Origin: Crenothrix sp. D3
GTDB taxonomy: Bacteria; Pseudomonadota; Gammaproteobacteria; Methylococcales; Methylomonadaceae
Length of the DNA stretch: 64,000 bases
Assembly (NCBI GenBank): GCA_002134785.1
Contig: MBQZ01000040.1
Coordinates: 62,001-126,000 of the forward strand
Direction: 5' to 3'
Positions 17,142 to 27,897 of this stretch are shown piece after piece (the first letter of the stretch is position 1; each line of letters opens with the position of its first letter). The notes below the pieces were generated by a model. That model was not told the DNA's origin and searched no databases. It saw only the letters and a program-made list of their open reading frames with translations. The position numbers and the translations under genes are program-made.

Positions 17142-19727
17142 ATGATAAACATTGAACAAATACAATCTAAATGGTCGTCTGTTACGCGCTACGCGCTTGC
17201 GTTCGCTTTTTTTGTCATCGCACTGTTTGTGAGATTGAAAATCGCGCCAGTCGAAGCGGGTTTATCGTTTATGGTTTTTTACCCGACTATGATTCTCACC
17301 TTCTATCTGTGTGGCATCCGCGCAGGCGTTTTTTTTACAATTCTCAGTACAATCAGCGGGTATTATCTATTTGTTCCTCCTTTTCTTTCTTTTTCTCCCA
17401 GCACTCTAGGTATCATTACAACCACCTGTTTTGTAATTTCATCTTGTATCATTGGGCTGGTTATCAGCAGAATGCAACACACCTTAGCTTTGTTAAAGCA
17501 AAGCGAACAGCATTATCACTGCGAACTAGAGGATCAAACTGAAATCATCTACCGTCTTAAAGCAGACAACACGTTGATCTATGTCAATGATGCGTTTTGT
17601 CGTTTGTTTGGTAAATCCCACGAAAAATTGATTGGGCATAAATGGAATCCTGTTGTCTATGCTGATGATAGACAACGTGTTAGCGATAAACTGAACAGTC
17701 TGTCGCCATCTAATCCTATTGTGAACATCGAAAACCGCTTCATTGCTGGCGATGGCTTAATACGCTGGGGACAATTCATTAATCGGGCTTTCTATGATGA
17801 ACACGGCGAGTTATTAGAAATTCAATCGGTTGGTCGCGACATTACCCAATACAAGCTTGCTGAAATCGCATTGGTTGACAGTGAAGAAGAGTTCCGCTTA
17901 CTGGCTGAAGCCATGCCACAAATTGTCTGGATTACCCGTGCAGATGGCTGGAACATTTTTCACAATCAGCAATGGGTGGACTACACAGGCTTAACGCAGG
18001 AAGAAAGCCACGGTCATGGTTGGAACAAACCTATTCACCCCGATGATCAGCAAACTGCGTGGGATGCTTGGCAGAACGCAGTTGCTAATAATAGTGTTTA
18101 TTCGCTGGAATGCAGATTACGCCGCACCGACGGCGAGTATCGCTGGTGGCTAGTCCGTGGCGTACCCGTGCTGAATGCGGATGGCAAAATTCACAAATGG
18201 TTTGGCACTTGCACCGACATTCACGAGATGAAGATAGTTGAGAATGAACTAAAAATACTCGGCAATCGCTTCAATACTGCGATAGCAGTCAGTGAAATAG
18301 GGATATGGGACTTAAATTTGCATCAGGGTAAGGTGTGGCGATCATTAAAACACGATCAAATTTTTGGCTATGAATCATTACAACCGCTGTGGAATTTGGC
18401 AATATCTTTACAACATGTGCTACCCGAAGATCACAATCTCGTTATTTCAGCTTTTGAGGAAGCCAAACACACTGGCATATTATTGTTCGAATGCCGAATT
18501 ATCCAAAGAGATCAATCTGTGCATTGGATTAATGCACGCGGGCGTACCTTTTATGATGAAAATACACAGCCCATGCAAATGATTGGGGTAGTTGAAGACA
18601 TCACCGAGCGCAAGTTGGTAGAAAAAGAACGAATTTTAGCCGCTACTATTTTTGAAGCACAGGAAGGTATGTTTATTGCCGATGCGGATAAATTTATTTT
18701 ACGCGTAAACAAAGCGTTCACTCATATTACGGGATACACGTTGCAAGATTTGCAAAATCAAACACCACACCTTTTCAGCTCAGGACGGCATAATCACGAC
18801 TTTTATACGGCGATGTGGCAGCGCATCAATCGTGAGGGTGCTTGGGAAGGAGAAATCTGGAATAATCGCAAGAATGGTGAAAGTTATCCTCAATATCTGG
18901 TTATCACGGCGGTTAAAGACTCAAAAGGCATTCTTACTAATTACGTTGCTACCTTCAATGATATTAGCAAGCTTAAATCCACAGAAGAAAAGTTGCTGCT
19001 CTCACTGGATAAGCAGATGCAGCAGGATAAAATGGCTGCTATGGGTGTGCTGGTGGGCGGCGTTGCCCATGAGATTAATAATCCGTTGATGGGGGTAATT
19101 AACTATATTGAGTATGCACATGAACACATCGAAGAAGGTCGTCCGCGTGAAATGCTCGGTAAGGCGTTGAAAGAAGCCAATCGGATCGCCAGACTGGTAA
19201 ACAAAATGCTGACTTTTGCGCACCAACCTTCTTCGGATGCGCCATTTTGTGACTTATTAAGTGCGCTAAACCATGTCTTACACTCAATCGAAGACGACCT
19301 TAAAAAAGCTGAAATTACCTTGCACTTGGATGTGCCAAAAGACTTTCTGCACCTTGAAATTAATCCTGATTCCTTGGAGCAAATACTGCTCAACTTGCTG
19401 GTTAATGCAGTTTACTGCCTGAAAAATGTTGCCAAGCCACGCGAATTGCAGATTATGGCGCGACAAATGGAGAATGACAGCATAGAGTTACTAATACACG
19501 ATAATGGCATTGGCGTGCCGATTAACATTCGACACAAGATTTTTGACCCCTTTTTTACCACCAAACCCCTAGGCGAAGGCACAGGGCTAGGCTTAGCAAT
19601 GTCACGGCAATTGGTAGAAGCAAGCAATGGCAAACTGGAATTGCTCGAATCTTCACAGGGCGCGTGTTTTAAACTTAGCTTACCCGTGCTGTCGCATCCT
19701 TCAGTGAAAAGTAGCGAGATTAGTTAG
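17142..19727 (+). CDS. Membrane sensor histidine kinase with DUF4118-like and four PAS domains
   Basis: An 861-residue kinase. Residues about 12-110 form three to four membrane segments resembling the DUF4118/KdpD-type sensor region (FYPTMILTFYLCGIRAGVFF). Four PAS domains follow, starting near 125, 248, 375 and 498, several followed by PAC-type ends (DITQYK, DIHEMK, DITERK, DISKLK). A HisKA dimerisation domain carries the phospho-accepting H643 in GVAHEINNPLMG. The HATPase has DNGIGVP (D787) and GEGTGLGLAMSRQLVEA. It should autophosphorylate in response to an intracellular or membrane signal; with several PAS domains, redox or small ligands are possible but cannot be read. It has no fused receiver. 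The response regulator gene 110 bases downstream is the natural partner. Confidence 0.88.
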   Translation: MINIEQIQSKWSSVTRYALAFAFFVIALFVRLKIAPVEAGLSFMVFYPTMILTFYLCGIRAGVFFTILSTISGYYLFVPPFLSFSPSTLGIITTTCFVISSCIIGLVISRMQHTLALLKQSEQHYHCELEDQTEIIYRLKADNTLIYVNDAFCRLFGKSHEKLIGHKWNPVVYADDRQRVSDKLNSLSPSNPIVNIENRFIAGDGLIRWGQFINRAFYDEHGELLEIQSVGRDITQYKLAEIALVDSEEEFRLLAEAMPQIVWITRADGWNIFHNQQWVDYTGLTQEESHGHGWNKPIHPDDQQTAWDAWQNAVANNSVYSLECRLRRTDGEYRWWLVRGVPVLNADGKIHKWFGTCTDIHEMKIVENELKILGNRFNTAIAVSEIGIWDLNLHQGKVWRSLKHDQIFGYESLQPLWNLAISLQHVLPEDHNLVISAFEEAKHTGILLFECRIIQRDQSVHWINARGRTFYDENTQPMQMIGVVEDITERKLVEKERILAATIFEAQEGMFIADADKFILRVNKAFTHITGYTLQDLQNQTPHLFSSGRHNHDFYTAMWQRINREGAWEGEIWNNRKNGESYPQYLVITAVKDSKGILTNYVATFNDISKLKSTEEKLLLSLDKQMQQDKMAAMGVLVGGVAHEINNPLMGVINYIEYAHEHIEEGRPREMLGKALKEANRIARLVNKMLTFAHQPSSDAPFCDLLSALNHVLHSIEDDLKKAEITLHLDVPKDFLHLEINPDSLEQILLNLLVNAVYCLKNVAKPRELQIMARQMENDSIELLIHDNGIGVPINIRHKIFDPFFTTKPLGEGTGLGLAMSRQLVEASNGKLELLESSQGACFKLSLPVLSHPSVKSSEIS

Positions 19728-19837
19728 CATTTATGCTAGACTCAAAGACACAATAATGTGTCAGATAAGTTCACCAGCTTAATTTAAATAGCACACATTA
19801 AACCGTATAATTTCAACAACAATTAAGAAGGTTTAAC

Positions 19838-20224
19838 GTGGCAAAAAATATTTTAGTGATTGATGATGAAGAGTCTGTGCGCGATGCTTACTGTCTTGCA
19901 TTAGAGTCAGAGGGTTACATCGTAGATGTGGCATCAAATGGCTTGGATGGACTCGAAGCGGCTAGGTCTAAACGACCTGACATGGTGTTCCTAGACTTTA
20001 AAATGGCAGGGATTAACGGCGTGGAAACGCTTAAACGCTTGCGAGAAATAGATTCAACTATTCCTATTTTTATAATCACCGCTTTTATCAAAGAGCACCT
20101 CGATGAACTCATCAAGGCGCGAAACGAAGGGTGTGTTTTTGACATAGCAGCAAAACCCCTCAATTCCTACATGATACGTCAGTTTGCCATAGCAACTCTG
20201 AGTAACGGATGCTCTAATTCATGA
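19838..20224 (+). CDS. Single-domain CheY-like response regulator
   Basis: A 128-residue receiver domain with no output domain. Key residues are visible: D9/D10 (VIDDEES), the phosphorylation site D53 (MVFLDFKMAGING), T81 (IFIITAF) and K106 (AAKPLNS). The GTG start at 19838 has a good Shine-Dalgarno (AAGAAGG). It lies 110 bases after the multi-PAS histidine kinase on the same strand, so the kinase is its probable phosphodonor. Single-domain regulators act by protein-protein contact or as phosphorelay intermediates; which applies is unknown. Confidence 0.9.
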   Translation: MAKNILVIDDEESVRDAYCLALESEGYIVDVASNGLDGLEAARSKRPDMVFLDFKMAGINGVETLKRLREIDSTIPIFIITAFIKEHLDELIKARNEGCVFDIAAKPLNSYMIRQFAIATLSNGCSNS

Positions 20225-20246
20225 TTTGCGGCAGGCACTGCGGATA

Positions 20247-20324
20247 GCACACTAGGATAAAGTAATAACGAAACTCATCATGATTTATTGATGGGTTTCA
20301 CTGCGTTTTACCCATCCTAGCGTG
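20247..20324. repeat. Large imperfect palindrome of the GATGGGTTTC/ACCCATCCTA family
   Basis: GCACACTAGGAT at the left pairs with ATCCTAGCGTGC at the right, with internal ACTCATCATGA and GATGGGTTTCACTGCG stretches. Related copies occur at 36758-36832, 41472-41536 and 42392-42430. It lies between the response regulator and the broken cyclase gene and may act as a bidirectional terminator or be a small non-autonomous element. Confidence 0.6.
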
Positions 20325-20351
20325 CTTAAATAATCTAAGAAAGGTTTTTTA

Positions 20352-21060
20352 TTAAGCGGCTATTACCACACAATTACGCCCACTATCTTTGGCCTTATAC
20401 ATCGCGTCATCGGCACGTTTTACGGCTTCATCAATAGTATGGTCGTTGTGATCGAGCATTTTTACCCCTAAACTGACAGTGCAAGTAATACCCTCTGCTT
20501 CAGTTTCAGTTAAGAAATTCTGTGACGCTGCTTCGCGTAAATCCTGATAAAGACGCTGACTGACCATCATAATAAAACCGACATTACGCAAATAACCGCT
20601 TATGAATATTGCTAACAAAAAGCCGTTATTAATGGACTGGCTTTGAATTTGACAAGAATAGCTGGCAGTAGCTGGAAAAATTTGCATGGCACCGCTGCCA
20701 CAGAAAATAGCAGGCTATGCCATAAAAAATAATGCCATAAATAGGCACAGATAGAATAACAACAATGCTTATGCAGTGAAAAACGACAATATAATTAATC
20801 GTAGCAATGCTCAAAACTATAAAGCCGAATAACCAGCGTGAATTACAATCAAACTCTAAAAACCGTGCGATACCTAAGTAATAAAAATAACACGCCAGTA
20901 TTAAAAAATCGCCTGCCCCACAACGTAGCACAAGATTGTCAGGAAAAAGAAAACACAATGTGGTTGCAAAAAAACCGATTGCCCCACAAACCGCTCCCCA
21001 CATATATAGGCTAATACCTTTATATTGATTATAGTATTTTAGCTTTTCATTAATCCACAA
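20352..21060 (-). pseudogene. Decayed membrane diguanylate cyclase (GGDEF domain deleted, frameshifted)
   Basis: Two minus-strand frames together make a broken gene. The 5' part (21060 to about 20629) encodes four to five membrane helices (GAGDFLILACYFYYLGIARF). The 3' part in another frame (20687 to 20352) continues with ISGYLRNVGFIMMVSQRLYQ, then jumps straight to the end of a GGDEF domain (TCTVSLGVKM and ADDAMYKAKDSGRN). Everything between, including the GG(D/E)EF active site and metal-binding residues, is missing. This fits an in-frame deletion of the catalytic core plus a frameshift around 20630-20690. The product cannot make cyclic di-GMP. The reading as a former membrane-bound cyclase rests on these two recognisable segments. 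Confidence 0.75.
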
Positions 21061-21069
21061 AAAGGATTT

Positions 21070-21113
21070 GGAGTGCAGGCTTCGACTGCAAGTGCAAGCA
21101 GAGCTTGCACTCC
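21070..21113. repeat. Palindromic repeat GGAGTGCA...TGCACTCC
   Basis: A 44-base element upstream of the decayed cyclase gene. GGAGTGCA and TGCACTCC pair at the ends, and TGCAAGTGCAAGCAGAGCTT fills the inside with further self-complementarity. It looks like a dispersed intergenic palindrome. The surrounding gap (21061-21332) holds no gene. Confidence 0.6.
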
Positions 21114-21332
21114 AACTTGGCGCAATTTAAAACTGAAATACTATAGCTTGTGAAGCAAAAAAAGCAATGGTAATAGCGTACAAAAAAGAGCTAATAACGA
21201 TCATCAGCGACAGGGTTTTAAAATCTAGCAATATCGTATTGCTCCTTAATTTTAACCAAACAGTTTCAGTTTAACTTAGTTTTCATTGTGTTCTCTTGGT
21301 AAGAATGAGTTACGTTAGTAACCCAACAAAGA

Positions 21333-22637
21333 TTATTTAATACGATATTCCGCAGAACGCGCATGAGCCGTTAAAAACTCACCACGCGCCAACACAGAAG
21401 CAGTTTTACCCAACTCACTCGCGCCGTGTTCTGAACAATTAATTAAACTGGTGCGTTTTTGAAAATCATACACACCTAACGGTGACGAAAACCGCGCCGT
21501 GCTGGAGGTTGGCAGAACGTGATTCGGGCCCGCGCAATAGTCGCCCAAGGCTTCGGCAGTATAACGCCCCATAAAAATTGCCCCCGCGTGGCGGATTTGT
21601 TCACACAGAATTTCTGGGTTTTCGACCGATAATTCCAAATGCTCAGGTGCGATAATATTCGCCACTTCCGCCGCCTGATTTAAGTTAGCCACTTTAATCA
21701 ACGCGCCGCGTGTTGTCAGTGAAGCGGTGATAATTTCAGCGCGTTCCATCGTCGGCAACAGCTTGTTAATACTGGCTTCAACAGCGGTTAAAAATTCAGC
21801 ATCATCACTAATCAAAATGGATTGCGCATTTTCATCGTGTTCCGCTTGCGAGAACAAATCCATCGCAATCCAATCAGGATTGGTCTTGCCATCACAAATA
21901 ATCAAAATTTCCGAAGGGCCTGCAATCATGTCAATGCCGACCTGCCCAAACACCAGTTTTTTCGCCGTCGCCACATAGATATTACCCGGCCCGACAATTT
22001 TCGCCACCGCTGGAATGGATTGCGTCCCATAAGCCAACGCTGCTACCGCTTGCGCACCGCCAATGCTGAATACCCTATCGACACCCGCCAAATACGCCGC
22101 CGCCAACACTAATTCATTGCTGTCACCGTTCGGCGTAGGCACAACCATAATCAACTCGCCCACCCCCGCGACTTTCGCAGGAATCGCATTCATCAACACC
22201 GACGACGGATACGCGGCTTTGCCACCTGGAACATACAAACCCACACGGTCTAAAGGCGTGATTTTCTGCCCCAACACCGTGCCATCCGCTTCCGTATATT
22301 GCCACGGCTGAATTTTTTGATGCTCCGCATACGCACGGACTCTATCAGCCGCCGTTTGCAAGGCTTGCGCTTGGTCTGCGGGTAAGTTTTCCCACGCGGC
22401 TTTTAATATCTCTTTCGATATTTCTAACTCGCTCGCATCAACAACCTCACGGTTATCAAAGCGATTAGTATATTCAATCACCGCCGCATCACCGCGTTTT
22501 CTGACATCGGCAATAATATCTAATACCCGTTTGTGAATATCTAAATCGTCAGTTTCATTCCATGCCAACAGGTGTTGTAATTGTTGGTCAAAATCAGGGT
22601 CAGAGGCGTTGAGTTTTTGAATGTTTAAGTCGGACAT
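21333..22637 (-). CDS. hisD: Histidinol dehydrogenase HisD
   Basis: HisD oxidises L-histidinol to L-histidine in two NAD-dependent steps, ending histidine synthesis. I place the start at the ATG at 22637 ([13 protein letters not shown]), giving 434 residues, the usual length. The longer frame from a TTG at 22694 would overlap hisG by 26 bases and adds no conserved sequence. Family motifs include [17 protein letters not shown], the zinc and substrate region [11 protein letters not shown], and [11 protein letters not shown]. It follows hisG on the same strand, and this gene pair sits after murA, so all may be one transcript. No further his gene lies downstream in the window; a 272-base gap follows. 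Confidence 0.93.
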   Translation of the reverse strand: MSDLNIQKLNASDPDFDQQLQHLLAWNETDDLDIHKRVLDIIADVRKRGDAAVIEYTNRFDNREVVDASELEISKEILKAAWENLPADQAQALQTAADRVRAYAEHQKIQPWQYTEADGTVLGQKITPLDRVGLYVPGGKAAYPSSVLMNAIPAKVAGVGELIMVVPTPNGDSNELVLAAAYLAGVDRVFSIGGAQAVAALAYGTQSIPAVAKIVGPGNIYVATAKKLVFGQVGIDMIAGPSEILIICDGKTNPDWIAMDLFSQAEHDENAQSILISDDAEFLTAVEASINKLLPTMERAEIITASLTTRGALIKVANLNQAAEVANIIAPEHLELSVENPEILCEQIRHAGAIFMGRYTAEALGDYCAGPNHVLPTSSTARFSSPLGVYDFQKRTSLINCSEHGASELGKTASVLARGEFLTAHARSAEYRIK

Positions 22638-22668
22638 AGGATTAGGCAAGTCAAAAATTAAAGTGTGG

Positions 22669-23295
22669 TTATCGTTGCGCCAAGGTACGCTCAAACTGCG
22701 CTAACAACTCGGCAATGGCGGCGTTTTTCATTTTCATCGCGGCTTTGTTGACAACTAGGCGCGAGCTGATGTTCATGATTAGATCGCGCGGTTCCATATC
22801 GTTGGCTTTTAGGGTGTTGCCTGTGTCTACTAGGTCTACGATGCAATCGGCTAAGCCGACTAGCGGGGCGAGTTCCATTGAGCCGTAGAGTTTGATGATT
22901 TCCGCTTGTATGCCTATGCTGGCAAAATAGCGTTGGGCGATTTTGACAAACTTGGTGGCAACGCGCACGCGCCCTGTGATAGGCGGTGCGTCTTTGCGCG
23001 TGGCAGTCATTAAACGACAGCGGGCGATGCCTAAATCCAGCGGTTCATAAAGACTTTCGGCACCGTGTTCGATGAGTACGTCTTTGCCTGCGATACCTAA
23101 ATCTGCCGCGCCGTATTCGACAAAGGTCGGTACGTCGGTGGCGCGGATGATAACCAGTTGCACGTCGGGGCGCGTGGTGTTTAATATCAATTTGCGACAG
23201 GTTTTTGGGTCATCGGTGGGGACGATGCCTGCTTCTGCCAATAACGGCAGGGCTTCTTCATAAATTCTGCCTTTGGAAACTGCAATGGTAAGCAT
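22669..23295 (-). CDS. hisG: ATP phosphoribosyltransferase catalytic subunit HisG (short form)
   Basis: HisG joins ATP and PRPP in the first and rate-controlling step of histidine synthesis. At 208 residues this is the short form, lacking the C-terminal regulatory ACT-like domain of the long form. Motifs include [15 protein letters not shown] at the N-terminus, [15 protein letters not shown], and the PRPP-binding segment [17 protein letters not shown]. Short HisG enzymes need HisZ, a histidyl-tRNA synthetase paralogue, for activity and feedback; no hisZ lies in the window. The gene starts 9 bases after murA ends and is followed by hisD with a 31-base gap, consistent with an operon. Confidence 0.93.
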   Translation of the reverse strand: MLTIAVSKGRIYEEALPLLAEAGIVPTDDPKTCRKLILNTTRPDVQLVIIRATDVPTFVEYGAADLGIAGKDVLIEHGAESLYEPLDLGIARCRLMTATRKDAPPITGRVRVATKFVKIAQRYFASIGIQAEIIKLYGSMELAPLVGLADCIVDLVDTGNTLKANDMEPRDLIMNISSRLVVNKAAMKMKNAAIAELLAQFERTLAQR

Positions 23296-23304
23296 AGTGA
23301 AACC

Positions 23305-24582
<1,278 letters not shown>

Positions 24583-24612
24583 TTAGGTGATAGGTGAAGG
24601 GAAACAGCGTGT

Positions 24613-24921
24613 TCAGTCAGCCATTGTAAAATGGCTGGATTGATCAAAACCGCTGAGCTTGGCAAGATTGCGTAATTGTTCAGGAATATTTTTAAAACGT
24701 AATTGGGTTTTGTGCTGGTGTGCGTATTTTATCCATTCAATCATCAGTGCAAGACCTGCGCTGTCGGTACAGGCAACTTGACTGAGATCAATGGTTACTT
24801 GTTTGGTCGATTTCAAAAAATCAAAGGATTTAACAGTTTTTTTATCAATACTGGCAAAGGTTAAATCACCATCAATAACAAAAACACCCGCGCCTTGATC
24901 GATAATCGCTAGTTTGCTCAC
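24613..24921 (-). CDS. mlaB: STAS-domain protein MlaB of the phospholipid transport ABC complex
   Basis: A 102-residue STAS-domain protein. MlaB binds the ATPase MlaF on the cytoplasmic side and is needed for stability and activity of the MlaFEDB complex, which moves phospholipids between the membranes. The core IDLSQVACTDSAGLALMIEW matches STAS proteins, with the conserved serine region (DSAG). The GTG start overlaps the mlaD stop (GTGA at 24918-24921), which implies coupled translation and rules out a gene between them. In the usual mlaFEDCB order mlaC would lie there; it does not. Confidence 0.85.
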   Translation of the reverse strand: MSKLAIIDQGAGVFVIDGDLTFASIDKKTVKSFDFLKSTKQVTIDLSQVACTDSAGLALMIEWIKYAHQHKTQLRFKNIPEQLRNLAKLSGFDQSSHFTMAD

Positions 24922-25403
24922 TCTTTTTTGTCCCCTTGGGCTTTTTCTTCAGCAGATTTGAATAAGAATTGACCGATGACTTTTTCCAGAATGATAGCCG
25001 ATTGGGTAATATCAATTTTGCTGCCATTTTTCAATACATCGTCTGAACCACCTGGTTCAAGATTAACGTATTGTTCACCTAATAAACCAGCGGTAAAAAT
25101 GCTGGCAGTGGTGTCTTCGGGCAACGTAGCGTACTGGCTTTCAATTGCCATTGTGACCACCGATTGATAGGTTTTAGGGTCAAAGCGAATGGCAGTGACT
25201 TTGCCGATTTTAACCCCTGCGGCAGATACGGCAGATTTTACTTTCAAGCCGCCAGAGCTTTCAAAGCTGGCAGTGACGCTGTAAGTTTCCTCACTGCCGA
25301 ACGAACTGAGATTACTGACTTGCAAGGCAAGAAAAAAAAGTCCAGCAATACCTGCTGCGACAAAAAGACCAACCAGTGTATCTTGAGTGGCGGTGTGCTG
25401 CAT
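24918..25403 (-). CDS. mlaD: MlaD, membrane-anchored MCE-domain subunit of the phospholipid transporter
   Basis: MlaD forms a periplasmic hexameric ring on the MlaFEDB complex through which lipid passes. I choose the ATG at 25403 (MQHTATQDTLVG) because it has a Shine-Dalgarno (GGAG) and starts two bases after the mlaE stop; the longer frame from 25445 adds 14 residues inside mlaE. One N-terminal helix (LVGLFVAAGIAGLFFLAL) anchors it, then a single MCE domain follows (SVTASFESSGGLKVKSAVSA, VKIGKVTAIRFD, LLGEQYVNLEPGG). About 161 residues, usual for MlaD. Confidence 0.93.
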   Translation of the reverse strand: MQHTATQDTLVGLFVAAGIAGLFFLALQVSNLSSFGSEETYSVTASFESSGGLKVKSAVSAAGVKIGKVTAIRFDPKTYQSVVTMAIESQYATLPEDTTASIFTAGLLGEQYVNLEPGGSDDVLKNGSKIDITQSAIILEKVIGQFLFKSAEEKAQGDKKE

Positions 25404-25404
25404 A

Positions 25405-26187
25405 TTACTTATCTCCAAACATAAGTGCGGTAAGAATAAAATCAAGAATTAAAATACTGAATGCCGAATTGACCACCGTGCGCGTGGTGGCGCGGCTGAC
25501 ACCTTCGGAAGTCGGAATGGCATCATAACCTTCAAACAAGGCAATCCACGAGGTGACAAATCCAAAAATGACACTTTTAATAATGCCGTTGATAATGTCA
25601 TCGTAAAAATCAATCTGGTTCTGCATTTGTGACCAATATGAACCGTCATCCACGCCTAATAAACCAGAACCGACCAATTGCCCGCCGATAATACCGACTG
25701 CACTGAATAATGCGGCTAGTAATGGCATGGAGATAAAGCCCGCTAAAAATCGTGGCGAAATAATACGACGTATCGGATCAATCGCCATCATTTCCATGCC
25801 TGACAATTGTTCGGTGGCTTTCATTAAACCTATTTCCGCAGTCAACGCAGAACCCGCTCGACCTGCAAATAATAGCGCAGTGACCACAGGCCCCAATTCG
25901 CGCACTAAAGAAGCGGCAACCATGATGCCCAAACTTTCTTCTGCGCCAAAATCCGACAGAATATAAAAGCCCTGCAAGCCCAAAACCATGCCAACAAACA
26001 AGCCTGAAATGGTGATAATTAAAAACGATAAGACCCCAACGGAGAACAGTTGGTTCATTAATAAGCGCGGTCTGGGTAACACACTCAGAATGCCCGCGAG
26101 GGTTGCCAAAAGAAAGTAAGTCGCTCGCCCCAGTTTCGTGAAACTGGTACGGGTGTCTGCGCCTAGGCGTTGAAAAAATTGCATCAT
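25405..26187 (-). CDS. mlaE: MlaE, permease of the phospholipid transporter
   Basis: A 260-residue integral membrane protein of the MlaE/YrbE family with about five to six hydrophobic segments. The family signature is visible in [21 protein letters not shown]-like sequence ([19 protein letters not shown]) and in [17 protein letters not shown]. MlaE is the membrane core of the MlaFEDB complex. In this genome it starts only three bases after a TOPRIM-like gene that, with an ATPase gene, separates it from mlaF. Its own ribosome-binding site would lie within the end of that gene, so mlaE is probably expressed with it. Confidence 0.94.
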   Translation of the reverse strand: MMQFFQRLGADTRTSFTKLGRATYFLLATLAGILSVLPRPRLLMNQLFSVGVLSFLIITISGLFVGMVLGLQGFYILSDFGAEESLGIMVAASLVRELGPVVTALLFAGRAGSALTAEIGLMKATEQLSGMEMMAIDPIRRIISPRFLAGFISMPLLAALFSAVGIIGGQLVGSGLLGVDDGSYWSQMQNQIDFYDDIINGIIKSVIFGFVTSWIALFEGYDAIPTSEGVSRATTRTVVNSAFSILILDFILTALMFGDK

Positions 26188-26190
26188 ATT

Positions 26191-26760
26191 TTATTTTGAT
26201 TCAGCAAAAAGTTGGGTTAATTGGGTTTTTAATTCGTTGAAATGGATGTGGTCAAAATTATACGGGGAAAGCGGGTGCGCAATGTTTTTATAGATTCGCT
26301 CATAAGTTGATTTATCACCACCCTTTTTATCAAACCCCGTGCATTCTAAAAAACGGTCAATGCAATTCATTTTTTCTTCGGGGATAGTTGATAATAAAAG
26401 CGATTCAATAAATCCCTCTTTATCTTTTGTTCGTGGGTCATGGGTAATATAAAAACGGCTGATTGATTCAAAACCCAATGATTTAATCATCACCTGCAAT
26501 TTTTCTTGGGTTTTAATCATCCCCCCTTGATTCTTGTCGCAGTTATCCGCATCGAGAATAAAAAAAACTTTATTGATTTCATCGTTTTCAACGGATAGTG
26601 ATAACGAAATATAAGCAGGATGTTTTTTGTCAAAGAAGTTGCTTTTTACTCCCATTGAATAAAACACAATGAGCTTTTCATCTAATTCAATATGCTTTAT
26701 TAAACCTTCAATGACTTTTTTATCTAATACGCCTTCATGCAAGATAGCAATTTTAGTCAT
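26191..26760 (-). CDS. TOPRIM-like DUF3226-type protein, partner of AAA ATPase
   Basis: A 189-residue protein resembling the DUF3226/DUF4435 TOPRIM-like group. The acidic residues expected for a TOPRIM fold are visible: E9 in ILHEGVLDKK and D70/D72 in FFILDADNCD. A later segment (DKEGFIESLLLSTIPEEK, then FLECTGF) also fits DUF3226. TOPRIM domains cut or rejoin nucleic acid in topoisomerases, OLD nucleases and several phage-defence effectors. The start codon overlaps the ATPase stop (TAATG), so the two proteins are probably made together. AAA15 plus TOPRIM pairs form known defence systems (PARIS, AbiL, Gabija/OLD-like). A function here is inference. It ends three bases before mlaE. Confidence 0.7.
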   Translation of the reverse strand: MTKIAILHEGVLDKKVIEGLIKHIELDEKLIVFYSMGVKSNFFDKKHPAYISLSLSVENDEINKVFFILDADNCDKNQGGMIKTQEKLQVMIKSLGFESISRFYITHDPRTKDKEGFIESLLLSTIPEEKMNCIDRFLECTGFDKKGGDKSTYERIYKNIAHPLSPYNFDHIHFNELKTQLTQLFAESK

Positions 26761-27722
26761 TATCTAACCTCGTGTTCATTTTCAGTGCTGTATTTAATAA
26801 CAGCATAATCGAATGTAATGCTTTTTAATTCCTGATTTTTATTTTTAACTAAACGGGTGTATGAAATATCTTGCTCATCCAGTTTTTTTGCCACACGCGC
26901 AAACGATTCCAGCATTTCTTTAGAATGGGTAGTGGCGAATACTTGGCAGTTGGTTTTTTTAGACAGCGTGAAAATTATTTTCCATAATCTATCAAAGTGG
27001 TCGTAATAAATGCCGTTGTCTATTTCATCAATAAATAGATAGCTATTTTCACAGGTATAAAGAGCGCAGATAATGGAAATATAATGTCTTAAACCATCGC
27101 CGAATTCAGTTATATCACGCCATTCGCCTTTTGTTTTACATTGTGGCTTAGTCCCACCAATTAACTTGAAACTATCAATTGAATCATCAAACTCTTGAAC
27201 AAGCGCACTTAGGTCAGTTTCTTTTTCATGTTTTTGAATAGCCTCATAAGCTCGTGCTAAATCATTATCAGACCAACCAAAATTATCTATAAATTTTATG
27301 TTATTTATATACTCAAAAATCAAATTAAGTTCTTTTGCATTAATAGTTACTAAATCACTATTAATTGAGAAAATATATTCTTTTATTGCATCTTTTTCTG
27401 TAATATGAAACTCAATTTCTCTTAAATTTGATTTACTAACATATATTTTTGTTGAATCTAGTATCTTTATACTATCATGTCCATTGAAAAGTATATTTAA
27501 GTTTTCACGCATAAATTTTATACTATGAATTGCCGTTGCCATCGAATTAACATTAATTGAATAAGTATTAATATAACAAGCCTCCATAAACGCCGTCTTA
27601 CCAACATTATTCTTACCACTAATCAAATTAACGCGCTCAAATCCAGACGCTTTAAAATCGGTAAAGCATTTAAACTGCTTAATTTCAATATCTGTTAAAA
27701 AATGCGCGGTTATTGCAGTCAT
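26760..27722 (-). CDS. AAA15/SMC-like ATPase of an OLD/PARIS-type pair
   Basis: A 320-residue ABC/SMC-type ATPase. Walker A is GKNNVGKT at 36-43, a degenerate signature is FGDGLRHY at 207-214, Walker B is YLFIDEID at 228-235, and the switch histidine is H266 in ATTHSKEM. Such AAA15 proteins act as sensors in OLD, Gabija, PARIS and AbiL-like modules, releasing or directing a nuclease partner. The partner here is the TOPRIM-like gene that overlaps by one base. The coding sequence is richer in A and T than the flanking mla genes, in line with horizontal acquisition. It is preceded by a 232-base gap with repeats and a hairpin, where its own promoter may lie. Confidence 0.8.
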   Translation of the reverse strand: MTAITAHFLTDIEIKQFKCFTDFKASGFERVNLISGKNNVGKTAFMEACYINTYSINVNSMATAIHSIKFMRENLNILFNGHDSIKILDSTKIYVSKSNLREIEFHITEKDAIKEYIFSINSDLVTINAKELNLIFEYINNIKFIDNFGWSDNDLARAYEAIQKHEKETDLSALVQEFDDSIDSFKLIGGTKPQCKTKGEWRDITEFGDGLRHYISIICALYTCENSYLFIDEIDNGIYYDHFDRLWKIIFTLSKKTNCQVFATTHSKEMLESFARVAKKLDEQDISYTRLVKNKNQELKSITFDYAVIKYSTENEHEVR

Positions 27723-27841
27723 AATATAGTATTGAGAATAGATGAAATTATTAATATCTAGCCATGAAGTCAGTAAGTTAATATAAAAATCAGCAATATG
27801 ACTGCCAGTCCTTTATTACCTAAACATTTTTCATGATATAT

Positions 27842-27883
27842 AAACCTGCGAGGTTTTTAAAATTTCGCAGGTTTTTCTTTAAT
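27842..27883. terminator. Hairpin with T-rich flank between mlaF and the ATPase gene
   Basis: AAACCTGCGA and TCGCAGGTTT pair around a 13-base loop, followed on the plus strand by TTCTTTAATTTT. Read on the minus strand the hairpin follows mlaF and could stop mlaF transcription before the inserted pair; the T-tract on that side is poorer. Confidence 0.45.
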
Positions 27884-27897
27884 TTTGTCGGTGAAAA

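Noticed and set aside
22637-22694. Longer HisD starting at the TTG at 22694
   Set aside because: It would overlap hisG, uses a rare start and adds residues not expected in HisD; the ATG at 22637 gives the normal length.
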